A stretch of DNA of 64,000 nt from an uncultured Butyrivibrio sp. (GTDB taxonomy: Bacteria; Bacillota; Clostridia; Lachnospirales; Lachnospiraceae), in NCBI GenBank assembly GCA_947167765.1, contig CAMVJI010000001.1:52795-116794 (forward strand). The letters run 5' to 3'. The first letter of the stretch is position 1; the number at the start of each line of letters is the position of its first letter. Below the pieces are notes generated by a model. It made no database searches. It had not been told where the DNA came from and worked only from the letters and a program-made list of their open reading frames with translations. This document shows, piece by piece, positions 53,678 through 62,470 of this stretch. The position numbers and the translations under genes are program-made.

Positions 53678-54763
53678 TTAAATGATCTCCTGGATGTAGA
53701 CTCCAGGGCACTTGCTAAGATCTATGTAGTCGTTGTCCACCTTGATGGTGGGCTTGCTCAGGGCGTTACTGTTTATGAAGATGATCTCGCCGATTTCGCC
53801 GGTGTTAAGGCGGACTGTGTTGCGAAGATATGTGTTTACGATGTTGTGAAGGAAAGCCAGAATCATCTCAGGGTCGTAGCGCTGGAAACCCTCGTCCTCA
53901 AACATAGATATTGCAATGAATGGACATAAGGGACCGCGGTAGTATCTGGCACTTGTCATGGCGTCGTATACATCTGCGATGGCTACGGCCTTGGCAAATT
54001 TATCGATCTGAGGACCTCTGAGTTTGAGAGGATATCCTGTTCCGTCGCATCTTTCGTGGTGCATGAGAGCGGCATTTTTTACGTGGGAGCTTATATTTAG
54101 TTCCCTCATGGCATCATAGCCCTTCTGGGGATGAGTTTTTATAACTGCGTATTCTTCATCGTTAAGAGGGCCTGGCTTGGTTATGATGGAACCTGGGATC
54201 AGGAGTTTACCTATGTCGTGGAAAAGACCTGCCTGAGTGGCAAGCTCTATCTCAGAAGGATCCCACCTGAGCCACTGGGCAAGGATATTGGTAATGAGAG
54301 CCACGTTAATACAGTGAGTGTAGGTGGCATCATCATAAAGCCTTAGGTTATGGAGCATGTCAAAAATATTGGAAGCAGTTCTTCCCTGACCGAGAAGCGA
54401 ATAGATAGGGGTCATCATTTCATCGATATCAAGCTCCTTGTTACCGTGAATGAGGTCCTGGATGGTGTGCTCATATCTGCTGGCACAGGCTTCGAAGTCT
54501 GCCTTGAACTCCTTGAAATCCTCTGACTGCTTAAGACGCTCAGAATAAGTAAGCCCTGTGTCGACAGGACTACTGCTTGCTGCGCTCTCCACAGGTGTAT
54601 CCTCGATGAGAACATCGATGACTGAGTAAAAAGCGAGTCTTGCGATATCTTTTTCGTTAAGAACACAGCCCTTGTCTAAAAGGCGCAGGTTGGAATCTGC
54701 GGAAAAGACATCGTTAGCCAGTTTCATGCCTGGCAGAAGTTTTTTAGTAAGCACCCTCTTCAT
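53678..54763 (-). CDS. HD-GYP domain phosphodiesterase
   Basis: A 361-residue cytoplasmic protein. The N-terminal ~110 residues (LPGMKLANDVFSADSNLRLL) are of the small beta type often preceding HD-GYP domains. The HD-GYP domain (about 125-300) shows FHDIGKLLIPG, KTHPQKGYDAM, MHHERCDGTGYPLKL and AIADVYDAMTSARYYR, all expected metal and GYP residues. Such enzymes hydrolyse c-di-GMP (or cGAMP). No receiver or membrane domain is present. A perfect-consensus promoter lies upstream, divergent from the riboswitch promoter. The stop codon abuts the REP-like element. Convergent to murA. Confidence 0.93.
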   Translation of the reverse strand: MKRVLTKKLLPGMKLANDVFSADSNLRLLDKGCVLNEKDIARLAFYSVIDVLIEDTPVESAASSSPVDTGLTYSERLKQSEDFKEFKADFEACASRYEHTIQDLIHGNKELDIDEMMTPIYSLLGQGRTASNIFDMLHNLRLYDDATYTHCINVALITNILAQWLRWDPSEIELATQAGLFHDIGKLLIPGSIITKPGPLNDEEYAVIKTHPQKGYDAMRELNISSHVKNAALMHHERCDGTGYPLKLRGPQIDKFAKAVAIADVYDAMTSARYYRGPLCPFIAISMFEDEGFQRYDPEMILAFLHNIVNTYLRNTVRLNTGEIGEIIFINSNALSKPTIKVDNDYIDLSKCPGVYIQEII

Positions 54764-54795
54764 GTAAGCAACCCCTCATAGTTACTGATATTTCA

Positions 54796-54824
54796 ATTAT
54801 AAATATGCATAAAATAGATGTCAA
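54796..54824 (-). promoter_or_regulatory. Consensus promoter of the HD-GYP gene
   Basis: On the minus strand TTGACA (54824-54819), 17 bases, TATAAT (54801-54796): exact matches to both boxes. It is back to back with the riboswitch promoter, with only seven bases between the two -35 boxes. Confidence 0.8.
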
Positions 54825-54831
54825 ACTATAC

Positions 54832-54860
54832 TTGACACAGAGCCCGTCTGGTTATAACAT
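54832..54860 (+). promoter_or_regulatory. Promoter of the FMN riboswitch/ribU transcript
   Basis: TTGACA (54832-54837), then TATAAC (15-base spacer) or TAACAT (17-base spacer). The riboswitch aptamer begins about 18 bases downstream. It diverges from the HD-GYP promoter. Confidence 0.65.
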
Positions 54861-54877
54861 GATTGCATAAAATAAAT

Positions 54878-54992
54878 TCTTCGGGGCAGGGTTAGATTCC
54901 CAACCGGCGGTAGAGTCCGCGACCCGCTTTATTCAAGGCGGCTGATCTGGTGAGATTCCAGAACCGACAGTATAGTCTGGATGAGAGAAGGA
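54878..54992 (+). ncRNA. FMN riboswitch (RFN element)
   Basis: The conserved RFN blocks are visible in order: TCTTCGGGGCAGGGTTAGAT, CCAACCGGCGGTAGAGTCC, CGACCCGC, then GGCTGATCTGGTGAGATTCC, GAACCGACAGTATAGTCTGG and ATGAGAGAAGGA. It binds FMN and here controls the riboflavin transporter gene through the downstream terminator. The aptamer-to-terminator distance is about 100 bases and contains an extra large hairpin, longer than usual. Confidence 0.95.
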
Positions 54993-55035
54993 GTGCAGAG
55001 CAGCAGGTGAGTTTTTTTCGAGCCGCTGCGAGCCT

Positions 55036-55081
55036 GTCATTTTCACTTAACGAGGTTCTTTCGAGTTTAGTGAAGAATGAC
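55036..55081 (+). other. Extra hairpin in the riboswitch expression platform
   Basis: GTCATTTTCACTTAA and TTTAGTGAAGAATGAC pair with one bulge between aptamer and terminator. It could insulate the terminator or be an inserted repeat. The sequence at 55005-55025 just before it (AGGTGAGTTTTTTTCGAGCC) resembles 22371-22388. Confidence 0.5.
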
Positions 55082-55092
55082 TACATTGTGAG

Positions 55093-55120
55093 CCCCAAGT
55101 CTTTGACTTGAGGTTTTTTT
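55093..55120 (+). terminator. Riboswitch-controlled terminator before ribU
   Basis: CAAGTC-TTT-GACTTG with flanking CC/GG and a C-A mismatch, then seven T residues, 58 bases before the ribU ATG. Expected to form when FMN is bound. Confidence 0.85.
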
Positions 55121-55178
55121 ATGCATTTTTTGCGCAAACTACTTATCACATTTTTCCCCCGATGGGAAAGAAGGAGAC

Positions 55179-55958
55179 ATGAACAATCTACAAAAGACAC
55201 TAGAAACAATCGCAAGCAGTACCTACCACTTTGTGGCCCTTATCCTGCTCATAGTCATTGCATTTGTCATTGGCTATGTGGCTGAGGCAATCGCCAGAAA
55301 GAAAGAGATCAGGGAAACCGGAACATCTGAGCCTATGTTCAGCACAAGGAAGATTGCCATCATCGGCGTATTCTCAGCAATCGCATTTGTACTTATGCTG
55401 TTTGAGTTCCCGCTTCCATTTGCACCATCTTTTTACAAGTTTGATTTCAGCGATATGCCAGCCCTTATCGGTGGTTTCGCTGCAGGCCCAATGGTGGGCG
55501 TTATGATCGAGTTCATCAAGGTGACTCTTAACATCCTTATCCAGGGACCTACTCCAGGATTTGTTGGCGAAATTGCTAACTTCGTTGTTGGCGCAGCCTT
55601 CATCATTCCTGCAACAGTCATCTACAGATTTAAAAAGAGCAGAAAGTCAGCTCTTATCAGCTGCCTTGTAGGAACAGCCTGCATCATGATCGTTGGATCA
55701 ACCTTAAATGCATTCTTCCTGCTTCCTGCATATGCAATAGCATACGGTGTAGACATTGATTTCTTCGTTGCAGCTGGAGCAGAGATCAATCCAGCTATCA
55801 GCAATATATTCACCTTCTGCGCACTTGCAGTTGCACCATTTAACCTCCTTAAGGGAGTGGCAGACAGCGCACTTACATTCCTTGTTTACAAGCAGCTCAG
55901 CCCAATCCTCAAGGGCGGCGTAAGCAGCGTCCGCAAGGCAGCAGTATCAGAGCAGTAA
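55179..55958 (+). CDS. ribU: Riboflavin ECF transporter S component
   Basis: Membrane substrate-binding subunit of an energy-coupling-factor transporter for riboflavin. The 259 residues have an extra N-terminal helix (about 15-37) ahead of the RibU core of six helices. STRKIAIIGVFSAIAFVLMLFEFPLP, KFDFSDMPALIGGFAAGPMVG and the late PFNLLKGVADSALTFLVYKQL are characteristic. The FMN riboswitch upstream confirms the substrate class. The energising EcfA/EcfT genes are not here, consistent with a shared (group II) module. A strong inverted repeat terminates the gene. Confidence 0.95.
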   Translation: MNNLQKTLETIASSTYHFVALILLIVIAFVIGYVAEAIARKKEIRETGTSEPMFSTRKIAIIGVFSAIAFVLMLFEFPLPFAPSFYKFDFSDMPALIGGFAAGPMVGVMIEFIKVTLNILIQGPTPGFVGEIANFVVGAAFIIPATVIYRFKKSRKSALISCLVGTACIMIVGSTLNAFFLLPAYAIAYGVDIDFFVAAGAEINPAISNIFTFCALAVAPFNLLKGVADSALTFLVYKQLSPILKGGVSSVRKAAVSEQ

Positions 55959-56002
55959 GATTCTTATGAAGTTTGCCTGATTGGGTGAAAAACTTAATAT
56001 GA

Positions 56003-56078
56003 AAAAAGAGGTACCATAAAACTCGCAAAAAACCGATAATTCACATTGGTAATAGCGTAAATTATGGTACCTCTTTTT
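56003..56078. terminator. Long inverted-repeat terminator after ribU
   Basis: AAAAAGAGGTACCATAA and TTATGGTACCTCTTTTT form a 17-bp perfect stem around a 42-base loop. A and T runs at both ends would allow termination from either direction. The long loop is unusual. The remaining bases to 56243 hold no further structure apart from the tsaE leader. Confidence 0.75.
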
Positions 56079-56243
56079 GTTACAGGGCCAAATTCCCCCA
56101 ATATTTGTCCAAATCACTTTAATTCTCTGGTACCTGTTTTATGAAACCAAGAGATTTCACCCATACCTTCAACAAATCTTTTAGAGAAGACGCAGTTGTG
56201 GTAAGATGATTGTGGCGTTATATGCGCAGAACAAGGAGTTTCT

Positions 56244-56681
56244 ATGGAAATCGTAACAAAGCATGAGACAAACTCTAGAGAAGAGACCTTCGAGATTGGG
56301 CGCCGCATCGGCGAAAGCGCAGCTCCCGGATCAGTATTTACCCTGATAGGAGATCTGGGCGTTGGCAAAACGGTGCTAACGCAAGGCGTGGCAGCGGGAC
56401 TTGGTATCACTGGCCCAGTCAGCAGCCCCACATTTACAATACTTCAGGTCTACGATGAAGGCCGCATCCCCTTCTACCACTTTGATGTCTACAGAATTGG
56501 AGACATCAGTGAGATGGACGAGATCGGTTATGAGGACTACTTTTTTGGAAATGGTATCTGCATAATCGAGTGGGCCAACCTCATAGAAGAGCTGCTTCCA
56601 GAGCACTATACAGAGATCGTCATAGAAAAGAACCTTGAAAAAGGCTTTGATTACAGGCTCATCACCATGACAAAGCACTGA
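56244..56681 (+). CDS. tsaE: tRNA t6A biosynthesis ATPase
   Basis: P-loop ATPase of the bacterial TsaB-TsaD-TsaE complex that completes N6-threonylcarbamoyladenosine at A37 of ANN-decoding tRNAs. The 145 residues are normal length: Walker A GDLGVGKT (about 34-41), VSSPTFTILQVYD, FYHFDVYRIGD and IEWANLIEELLPEH. The ATG has AAGGAG upstream. tsaB follows after a 56-base gap that contains a GGCGCC-TTGACCA-GGCGCC hairpin, and tsaD is at 60504. TsaC, which makes the carbamoyl-AMP, is not in the window. Confidence 0.96.
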   Translation: MEIVTKHETNSREETFEIGRRIGESAAPGSVFTLIGDLGVGKTVLTQGVAAGLGITGPVSSPTFTILQVYDEGRIPFYHFDVYRIGDISEMDEIGYEDYFFGNGICIIEWANLIEELLPEHYTEIVIEKNLEKGFDYRLITMTKH

Positions 56682-56737
56682 TGACATGGCGCCTTGACCA
56701 GGCGCCTTACAGAATATATGCAATTTAAGGACAAACC

Positions 56738-57991
56738 ATGAAGATTCTTGCACTAGACACTTCGGGCCTTGTGGGAAGCGTTGCAGTTCTTGACGCTGGA
56801 ACCCTGACAGCCCAGTTTTCAATTCAATATAAGACTACTCACTCCGAAATCCTTATGCCCATGCTAAAGGACATCGCAGACAAGATCCACCTTGATATGA
56901 AGAGCGTGGATGCCATAGCAGTGGCGGCTGGTCCCGGCTCTTTTACGGGGCTTAGAATTGGCAGCGCAACGGCTAAGGGCCTGGCTCTAGCCATAGACTG
57001 CCCTATAATCCCTGTGCCCACAGTGGACGGCCTTGCATACAACCTTTACGGCAACGAGAAGATCATCTGCCCAATGATGGATGCGAGGCGCAGCCAGGTT
57101 TACACCGGCATTTACACCTTTGTGCCTGCGGCCACTGAGGAAAAGAACTATGAACAGGCCTTTGTTATGCGCACTATCCATGAGCAGTTTGCCACATCTG
57201 TTGAAGACATCGCAGAGCGCCTCAACGAGATCGGAAGACCTGTGATCCTCTTAGGAGACGGTATTCCTGTTTATCACGACAAGCTTGAGAGCCTTCTTAC
57301 TGTGCCATTTACCGTGGCACCGGCTCACCTTGGACGTCAGAGCGCTGCGTCAGTTGCTGCCCTGGCAGAAGTCCTTGCCCGTGATGGCAAGCAGGTTCCT
57401 TCAGATGATTTTGCTCCGGATTACCTGCGTCTCTCCCAGGCAGAGCGTGAGGCCAAGGAAAAAGAAAATGCTCCTGGCGGCGAAACAGCGCCAAGTAGCA
57501 AGGAAGCTAAGGCTCAGAAGGCTATGTCCCGCAGCACTCCAGGCAGGATCCGTGTCCGCCAGATGACCGCTGAGGATATTGACGGAGCTTTTAGCCTTGA
57601 GCAGGTGAACCTTGGAAAAGAGGCCTGGACCAGGAAGCAGCTTCTTGATGCCATGACAAGGGATGATACAGTTTATCTTGTGGCTGAGATGGCTGGAAGG
57701 ATTGTGGGACTTTGTGGACTTCAAAACATATCCGGTGACGGAGAGATCACCAATGTGTCTGTGTCTGGGGATGTAAGACGCCAGGGCTGCGGCTACAAGA
57801 TGCTGAGGCAGCTTATTGAGCGTGGCTACGGAATTGGCGTTAAGGATTACACTTTGGAAGTCAGAGCTTCAAACGCTCCTGCCATAGCCCTTTATGAGAA
57901 GCTTGGCTTTAAGAGCGAGGGCACAAGGCCTGGATTTTACGATGATCCAAAGGACGATGCCATAATTTACTGGAAAAGGAAAGATTCATGA
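56738..57991 (+). CDS. tsaB: TsaB-RimI fusion protein
   Basis: A 417-residue fusion. Residues 1-235 are TsaB (ILALDTSGLVGSVAVLD, TTHSEILMP, AVAAGPGSFTGLRIGSATAKGLA), the scaffold partner of TsaD in t6A synthesis. A charged linker (about 240-266, Lys/Ala/Glu-rich) leads to a GNAT acetyltransferase of the RimI type (about 268-417: RVRQMTAEDIDGAFSLEQ, ISGDGEITNVSVSGDVRRQGCGYKML, EVRASNAPAIALYEKLGFKSEG). tsaB and rimI are usually adjacent separate genes in Firmicutes. Here they form one chain. It overlaps the next start by four bases (ATGA). Both domains look intact. Confidence 0.94.
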   Translation: MKILALDTSGLVGSVAVLDAGTLTAQFSIQYKTTHSEILMPMLKDIADKIHLDMKSVDAIAVAAGPGSFTGLRIGSATAKGLALAIDCPIIPVPTVDGLAYNLYGNEKIICPMMDARRSQVYTGIYTFVPAATEEKNYEQAFVMRTIHEQFATSVEDIAERLNEIGRPVILLGDGIPVYHDKLESLLTVPFTVAPAHLGRQSAASVAALAEVLARDGKQVPSDDFAPDYLRLSQAEREAKEKENAPGGETAPSSKEAKAQKAMSRSTPGRIRVRQMTAEDIDGAFSLEQVNLGKEAWTRKQLLDAMTRDDTVYLVAEMAGRIVGLCGLQNISGDGEITNVSVSGDVRRQGCGYKMLRQLIERGYGIGVKDYTLEVRASNAPAIALYEKLGFKSEGTRPGFYDDPKDDAIIYWKRKDS

Positions 57992-58908
57992 TAGATGTAT
58001 GTTTGCTGGGAACCGGCGGAATGATGCCCCTTCCCAATAGATTTCTCACTTCACTTTACGTGAGATACAACGGCAAGTGCATCCTCATCGACTGCGGTGA
58101 GGCAACACAGATTGCCATGAAAAAGAAAGGTTTAAGCGCCAAGCCCATCGACGTTATCTGCTTTACCCACTACCACGCAGATCATATCTCGGGACTTCCC
58201 GGAATGTTGCTTACCATGGGAAATGCAGAGCGCACGGAGCCGCTTCTCATGGTGGGTCCCAAGGGCCTTGAGAGGGTTGTAAACTCCCTTCGTGTTATCG
58301 CTCCGGAGCTGCCTTTTGAGATTTTGTATAAAGAACTTACGGACGACGAGATGTCTTTTGACATAGAGGGCATGCCCTTCTTCACGGTAACAGCCTTCAA
58401 GGTCAACCACAACATAACCTGTTACGGATATACCATGAGCCTTAAACGCCAGGGTAAGTTTGATGTGGAGGCTGCGACGGCAGCAGGGATAGACAGGCGT
58501 TTCTGGAACAACCTGCAAAAGGGCGAGACTGTAACTGCTGAAGATGGCAGGATCCTGACACCTGACATGGTCCTTGGGGCAGAGAGAAAGGGCATCAAGC
58601 TCACCTACTGCACCGACACAAGGCCTACAGACAGCATTGTAAGGAATGCGGCAGATTCAGACTTATTCATCTGCGAAGGCATGTACGGCGAAAAGGACAA
58701 GCAGCAGAAAGCCAGAGAGAACAAGCACATGACCTTCTACGAGGCCGCTCGCCTTGCAAGGGATGCAGGGGTAAAAGAGATGTGGCTTACCCACTACAGT
58801 CCATCCCTGGTCAATCCCAAGGAGTTTATGCCAGAGACCAAGAGCATTTTTGCAAACACCATAGCTGCCAAAGACGGCAGAAATATAGAACTAAGATTTG
58901 AAGACTAA
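57988..58908 (+). CDS. Ribonuclease Z-like metallo-beta-lactamase
   Basis: A 306-residue MBL-fold nuclease close in size to tRNase Z, which trims the 3' ends of tRNA precursors. Metal motif FTHYHADHISGLPG near residues 52-65, the early LLGTGGMMPLPNRFLTSLYVRY, KVNHNITCYGYTM, KLTYCTDTRPTDS and the late WLTHYSPSL histidine. The two tRNA-Ser genes at the end of the window lack an encoded CCA, consistent with use of RNase Z. It overlaps the tsaB-rimI stop by four bases. A different MBL nuclease role is possible. Confidence 0.88.
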   Translation: MIDVCLLGTGGMMPLPNRFLTSLYVRYNGKCILIDCGEATQIAMKKKGLSAKPIDVICFTHYHADHISGLPGMLLTMGNAERTEPLLMVGPKGLERVVNSLRVIAPELPFEILYKELTDDEMSFDIEGMPFFTVTAFKVNHNITCYGYTMSLKRQGKFDVEAATAAGIDRRFWNNLQKGETVTAEDGRILTPDMVLGAERKGIKLTYCTDTRPTDSIVRNAADSDLFICEGMYGEKDKQQKARENKHMTFYEAARLARDAGVKEMWLTHYSPSLVNPKEFMPETKSIFANTIAAKDGRNIELRFED

Positions 58909-58962
58909 TCAGTTTTTCTTATAAATGAATCTTCGCCAAAGGCGGAGAAGAAAAGAGGGGAT

Positions 58963-59538
58963 ATGAAAAACGGGGCAGTTATAAAAGCAATAGTGATGAC
59001 GGTCCTTGCGGCCATTGTAGTACTGGGACTTTACATGGTATTTACCCGCAGCAAGAAGGTGGGACCTGAGGAATCCTACGACATGTCAGTGGTTGACGAG
59101 ATCACTACAACTGATCTTGAAAAGAACTATCCGGCTAGCGCAAGAAAGGTCGTTGAGCTCTACGCCAAGACCATGCAGGCTCTTTATAAGGAGCAGTATT
59201 CAGACAAGCAGGAAGATACCATGATAGCAGTGGTTCAGGGGCTTATGGATGAGGAGCTCCTTGCTGGAAACAGCTCTTTTGCCCAATCCATAAAAAATGA
59301 GGTGAAGGAAAGAAGAGAAGGGGATTACTCGATCTCTGCCTACGTGGTCCAGTCCAAGGAACCAAAAGAGGTATCGGTAAACGGCCGAAAGATGTGCAAC
59401 GTGGACTGCCTCATTAACTTAAGGTACGCTTCAAATGGCACAACCGCCAACTATTATCAGTTCATAATGAGAAGAGAGAAAGAAACCGGCAACTGGAAGA
59501 TTCTGGGCTGGGTAATAAAGGACGAAAACGATGATTGA
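58963..59538 (+). CDS. Anchored extracytoplasmic protein (DUF6715-like)
   Basis: A 191-residue protein: one N-terminal membrane helix (about 7-26), then a soluble alpha/beta domain with no cysteine pattern or catalytic motif that I recognise. It has the size and features of the DUF6715 family in Lachnospiraceae (from memory, not certain). Its last eight bases overlap the YdjC gene. AGGGGAT lies before the ATG. A short CGCC/GGCG hairpin lies in the 54-base gap upstream. Function unknown. Confidence 0.7.
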   Translation: MKNGAVIKAIVMTVLAAIVVLGLYMVFTRSKKVGPEESYDMSVVDEITTTDLEKNYPASARKVVELYAKTMQALYKEQYSDKQEDTMIAVVQGLMDEELLAGNSSFAQSIKNEVKERREGDYSISAYVVQSKEPKEVSVNGRKMCNVDCLINLRYASNGTTANYYQFIMRREKETGNWKILGWVIKDENDD

Positions 59539-60427
59539 ATATCATGCAGATGACTACGGGCTTTTTCCGGCCCAGAGCAAACATATTGCAGACTGCTACT
59601 ACAACGGAGCACTGAATGGCATCAGCATAATGCCTAACAGTCCATATTTAAAAGAGTGCATGGAGGCCATTGCAGACATCAGGAAGAACCTGGCTGTGAC
59701 AGTGCACCTGAATTTTGTTGAAGGAAAGCCCATAACTGGTGATAAGGCCAGGCGCCTTACAGATAAGGATGGGAATTTTAATATAGGCTTTGGCAAGCTC
59801 CTTCTGATCGGCTTTGTTCCGGTGCTTAGAAGGGTTTATTACAAGGCCATAAGGCGCGAGGTTGAGGCTCAGCTTCTTGCCTGCGAGCCTTACATGAATG
59901 ACAGAAAATATAGGATCGATGGCCATGTGCACTACCACATGCTTCCACTTGTTTTCGATGCTGTGATGGATATTGTTAAGAAAAATAATCTTCAGGTTTC
60001 CTATATCCGCTTTCCGAGGGAAGAACTTGATGTGTACAGGAGAGCTTCAGGAAAGCTTAAGGGCCTTAAGCCCATCAATTTTGTGAAGGTTTGCGTGCTG
60101 AATACGCTTGCCTCCCGCAACGAGCGCAAGTACAAAGAGGCGCTTGTGTCGCTGAATGTAGAGCGCAAGCTCTTTATGGGCGTTATGCTCTCAGGCCATA
60201 TGTTTTATGACAATGTAAAAGAGTGTCTTCCCTATGCTGCAGATATCATGGCAGACAGGGGACTTTCAGACATGGAGATATTATTCCACCCGGGAGATGT
60301 GTCTGATAACGAGGAGATACTTCAGGTTACCAGTAAGGACGACTACAATTTCCTTGTGGAAAATAAGGTGAACCGTGAAAAAGAGGCTGAGGCCTTAAGG
60401 AAGTTTGGCGGCGGACTTAGAAGGTGA
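59531..60427 (+). CDS. YdjC/ChbG family carbohydrate deacetylase
   Basis: A 298-residue metal-dependent deacetylase of the YdjC/ChbG family, acting on N-acetylated di- or oligosaccharides such as chitobiose. N-terminal HADDYGLF supplies the Asp/His pair, VTVHLNFVEGKPI and RIDGHVHYHMLPLV supply further metal ligands, and LFHPGDVSD closes the site. Full length. It overlaps the previous gene by eight bases. Its position among tRNA-modification genes gives no clue to substrate. Peptidoglycan or surface-glycan turnover is a reasonable guess. Confidence 0.9.
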   Translation: MIEYHADDYGLFPAQSKHIADCYYNGALNGISIMPNSPYLKECMEAIADIRKNLAVTVHLNFVEGKPITGDKARRLTDKDGNFNIGFGKLLLIGFVPVLRRVYYKAIRREVEAQLLACEPYMNDRKYRIDGHVHYHMLPLVFDAVMDIVKKNNLQVSYIRFPREELDVYRRASGKLKGLKPINFVKVCVLNTLASRNERKYKEALVSLNVERKLFMGVMLSGHMFYDNVKECLPYAADIMADRGLSDMEILFHPGDVSDNEEILQVTSKDDYNFLVENKVNREKEAEALRKFGGGLRR

Positions 60428-60503
60428 AAAAACATTTAGTAATGATTATTCTGATGACTTGCGATCTGAGTCATTGAAAATGTGAAATAAGGAAATTTGA
60501 TTC

Positions 60504-61685
60504 ATGCAGATAGATAAAAATGTAGAAAATGATGGCGTGATCTTCATGTCAATAAAAGGCGATGATAAGAGTGATAGCACTGAAACTGGCGCTTCTAAGG
60601 CAGCAGTTTCTGACAGTGCTTCGGCTTCTGCTGGCGGCAGCGGTGATGTTACGATCCTTGCCATTGAGAGCTCCTGTGATGAGACGGCAGCAGCTGTTGT
60701 GAGAAACGGCCGCGAAGTTCTCTCTAACATCATCTCATCCCAGATCGCGCTTCACACCATATACGGCGGTGTTGTTCCTGAGATTGCTTCAAGAAAACAC
60801 GTCGAAAAGATAAACGGATGCATCAGGGCAGCTCTTTCAGAAGCAGGAGTTACCCTTGAGGATATTGATGTTGTGGCAGTGACCTACGGCCCTGGGCTTG
60901 TGGGTGCTCTTTTAGTGGGAGTGTCTGCGGCCAAGGCTATTTCTTTTGCCCAGAACAAGCCCCTTATCGGCGTTCATCACATTGAAGGCCACATCAGTGC
61001 CAACTTTATTGAGAACAAGGATCTTGAGCCGCCGTTTGTGTGCCTTGTGGTATCTGGCGGTCACTCACATCTTGTGGTTGTTAAGGACTACGGAGAGTAT
61101 GAGATTATCGGTCAGACCAGGGACGACGCAGCAGGTGAGGCTTTTGATAAGGTGGCAAGGGCCATTGGCCTTGGATATCCGGGAGGCCCCAAGATCGATG
61201 CTGCGGCAAAAGAGGGTAATCCCGATGCTTTCACTTTCCCTCAGGCCAAGATTTCTGATGCGGAGTACGACTTTTCTTTTTCCGGACTTAAGTCCGCAGT
61301 TCTTAATATCATCAACCAGGCAAAAATGCAGGGCGAAGAGCTTAACCAGGCTGACGTTGCAGCTTCCTTCCAGAAGGCTGTGGTTGAGGTTTTGGTTGGC
61401 CACGCAATAAAGGCCTGCAGGGAGTACGGCTACGATAAACTGGCTATCGCAGGAGGCGTTGCGTCCAACACCGCCCTTAGGACTCTCATGGAAAAAGAGT
61501 GCGCAGCAAACGGAATTAAGTTCTACAGGCCATCGCCCGTTCTTTGCACTGACAATGCAGCAATGATCGGCGCTGCAGCTTACTATGAATACAAAAAAGG
61601 CGTGCGCTTTGACCTTGATATGAACGCTGTGCCAAATCTCCCTCTTGGAGACCGTGAGCGCAGGTTCCACGCAGGGAAGGCGTAA
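60504..61685 (+). CDS. tsaD: tRNA t6A37 threonylcarbamoyltransferase
   Basis: Transfers threonylcarbamoyl to A37 of tRNA. The 393 residues include a Ser/Ala/Gly-rich N-terminal extension of about 48 residues ahead of the normal start ([16 protein letters not shown]). The metal motif [11 protein letters not shown] (H-x3-H), [32 protein letters not shown] and [12 protein letters not shown] are all present. ATG 60546 is an alternative start but still leaves about 34 extra residues. It works with TsaE (56244) and TsaB (56738). Four unrelated or loosely related genes separate them. Confidence 0.95.
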   Translation: MQIDKNVENDGVIFMSIKGDDKSDSTETGASKAAVSDSASASAGGSGDVTILAIESSCDETAAAVVRNGREVLSNIISSQIALHTIYGGVVPEIASRKHVEKINGCIRAALSEAGVTLEDIDVVAVTYGPGLVGALLVGVSAAKAISFAQNKPLIGVHHIEGHISANFIENKDLEPPFVCLVVSGGHSHLVVVKDYGEYEIIGQTRDDAAGEAFDKVARAIGLGYPGGPKIDAAAKEGNPDAFTFPQAKISDAEYDFSFSGLKSAVLNIINQAKMQGEELNQADVAASFQKAVVEVLVGHAIKACREYGYDKLAIAGGVASNTALRTLMEKECAANGIKFYRPSPVLCTDNAAMIGAAAYYEYKKGVRFDLDMNAVPNLPLGDRERRFHAGKA

Positions 61686-61711
61686 GTTAAGGCATTTATG
61701 GAGGCATATAA

Positions 61712-62419
61712 ATGAAAACAGTTGCGGTAGTTTTAGCTGCAGGTTCAGGCAGCAGGATGAATTCGGATGTTAAGAAGCAGTACATGGAGATTGGCGGAAA
61801 GCCTCTTATTTACTACTCATTAAAGGCATTTGAGGAGAGTATCATCGACGACATAGTACTGGTTGTCTCCAGGGGCGATGTTGACTTTGTGAAAAAAGAG
61901 ATCGTTGAAAAGTACGGATTTGACAAGGTTACAGCTGTTGTTGAGGGCGGACTTGCAAGGTATCACAGTGTGCGTCTTGGACTCCAGGCCGCAGATCCAA
62001 TGTGCGACTACGCCTTTATCCACGACGGAGCAAGGCCTTTTGTAAATCGTGACATCATCATGAGAGCTCTTTCCGCTGTCAAGGAATACAAGGCCTGCGT
62101 AGTTGGCATGCCCAGTAAGGACACCATCAAGATTGCAGACGAAAAGGGCTTTGCGGCTCAGACGCCAGACCGCAATCTCATGTGGACTATCCAGACTCCC
62201 CAGTGCTTTTCTTATAAGATGATCCTTGAGTTGTACCAGCGTCTTGACAGGGAAGAGGGTGATCTTATGGCTAAGGGCGTCAACATCACTGACGACGCCA
62301 TGGTTGTTGAATACTACACAGACACCAAGGTCAAGCTCATCGAAGGCTCCTACGACAATATCAAGATCACAACACCTGAAGATATTGCGGTGGCAGAGGC
62401 TATACTTAACCGTAAGTGA
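61712..62419 (+). CDS. ispD: 2-C-methyl-D-erythritol 4-phosphate cytidylyltransferase
   Basis: Third step of the MEP isoprenoid pathway, making CDP-methylerythritol. The 235 residues are normal length: VVLAAGSGSRMNSDVKKQYMEIGGKP (CTP loop), HDGARPFVNRDII, QTPQCF and TDDAMVVEYY. Strong GGAGG ribosome site. Its product leads to undecaprenyl phosphate, the lipid carrier used by the polysaccharide locus, though adjacency to that locus is loose. A TarI-like CDP-ribitol enzyme is an alternative family member, but no TarJ partner is present. Confidence 0.9.
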   Translation: MKTVAVVLAAGSGSRMNSDVKKQYMEIGGKPLIYYSLKAFEESIIDDIVLVVSRGDVDFVKKEIVEKYGFDKVTAVVEGGLARYHSVRLGLQAADPMCDYAFIHDGARPFVNRDIIMRALSAVKEYKACVVGMPSKDTIKIADEKGFAAQTPDRNLMWTIQTPQCFSYKMILELYQRLDREEGDLMAKGVNITDDAMVVEYYTDTKVKLIEGSYDNIKITTPEDIAVAEAILNRK

Positions 62420-62470
62420 AGCGGTTGTGAAAAATTAAAGCGAGGATGGGGCTCTTTTCCCCAAAAAGAT

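Noticed and set aside
53537-53929. ORF of 130 residues on the plus strand
   Set aside because: It runs through the REP-like palindrome and lies antisense to the HD-GYP gene. No ribosome site or recognisable domain.
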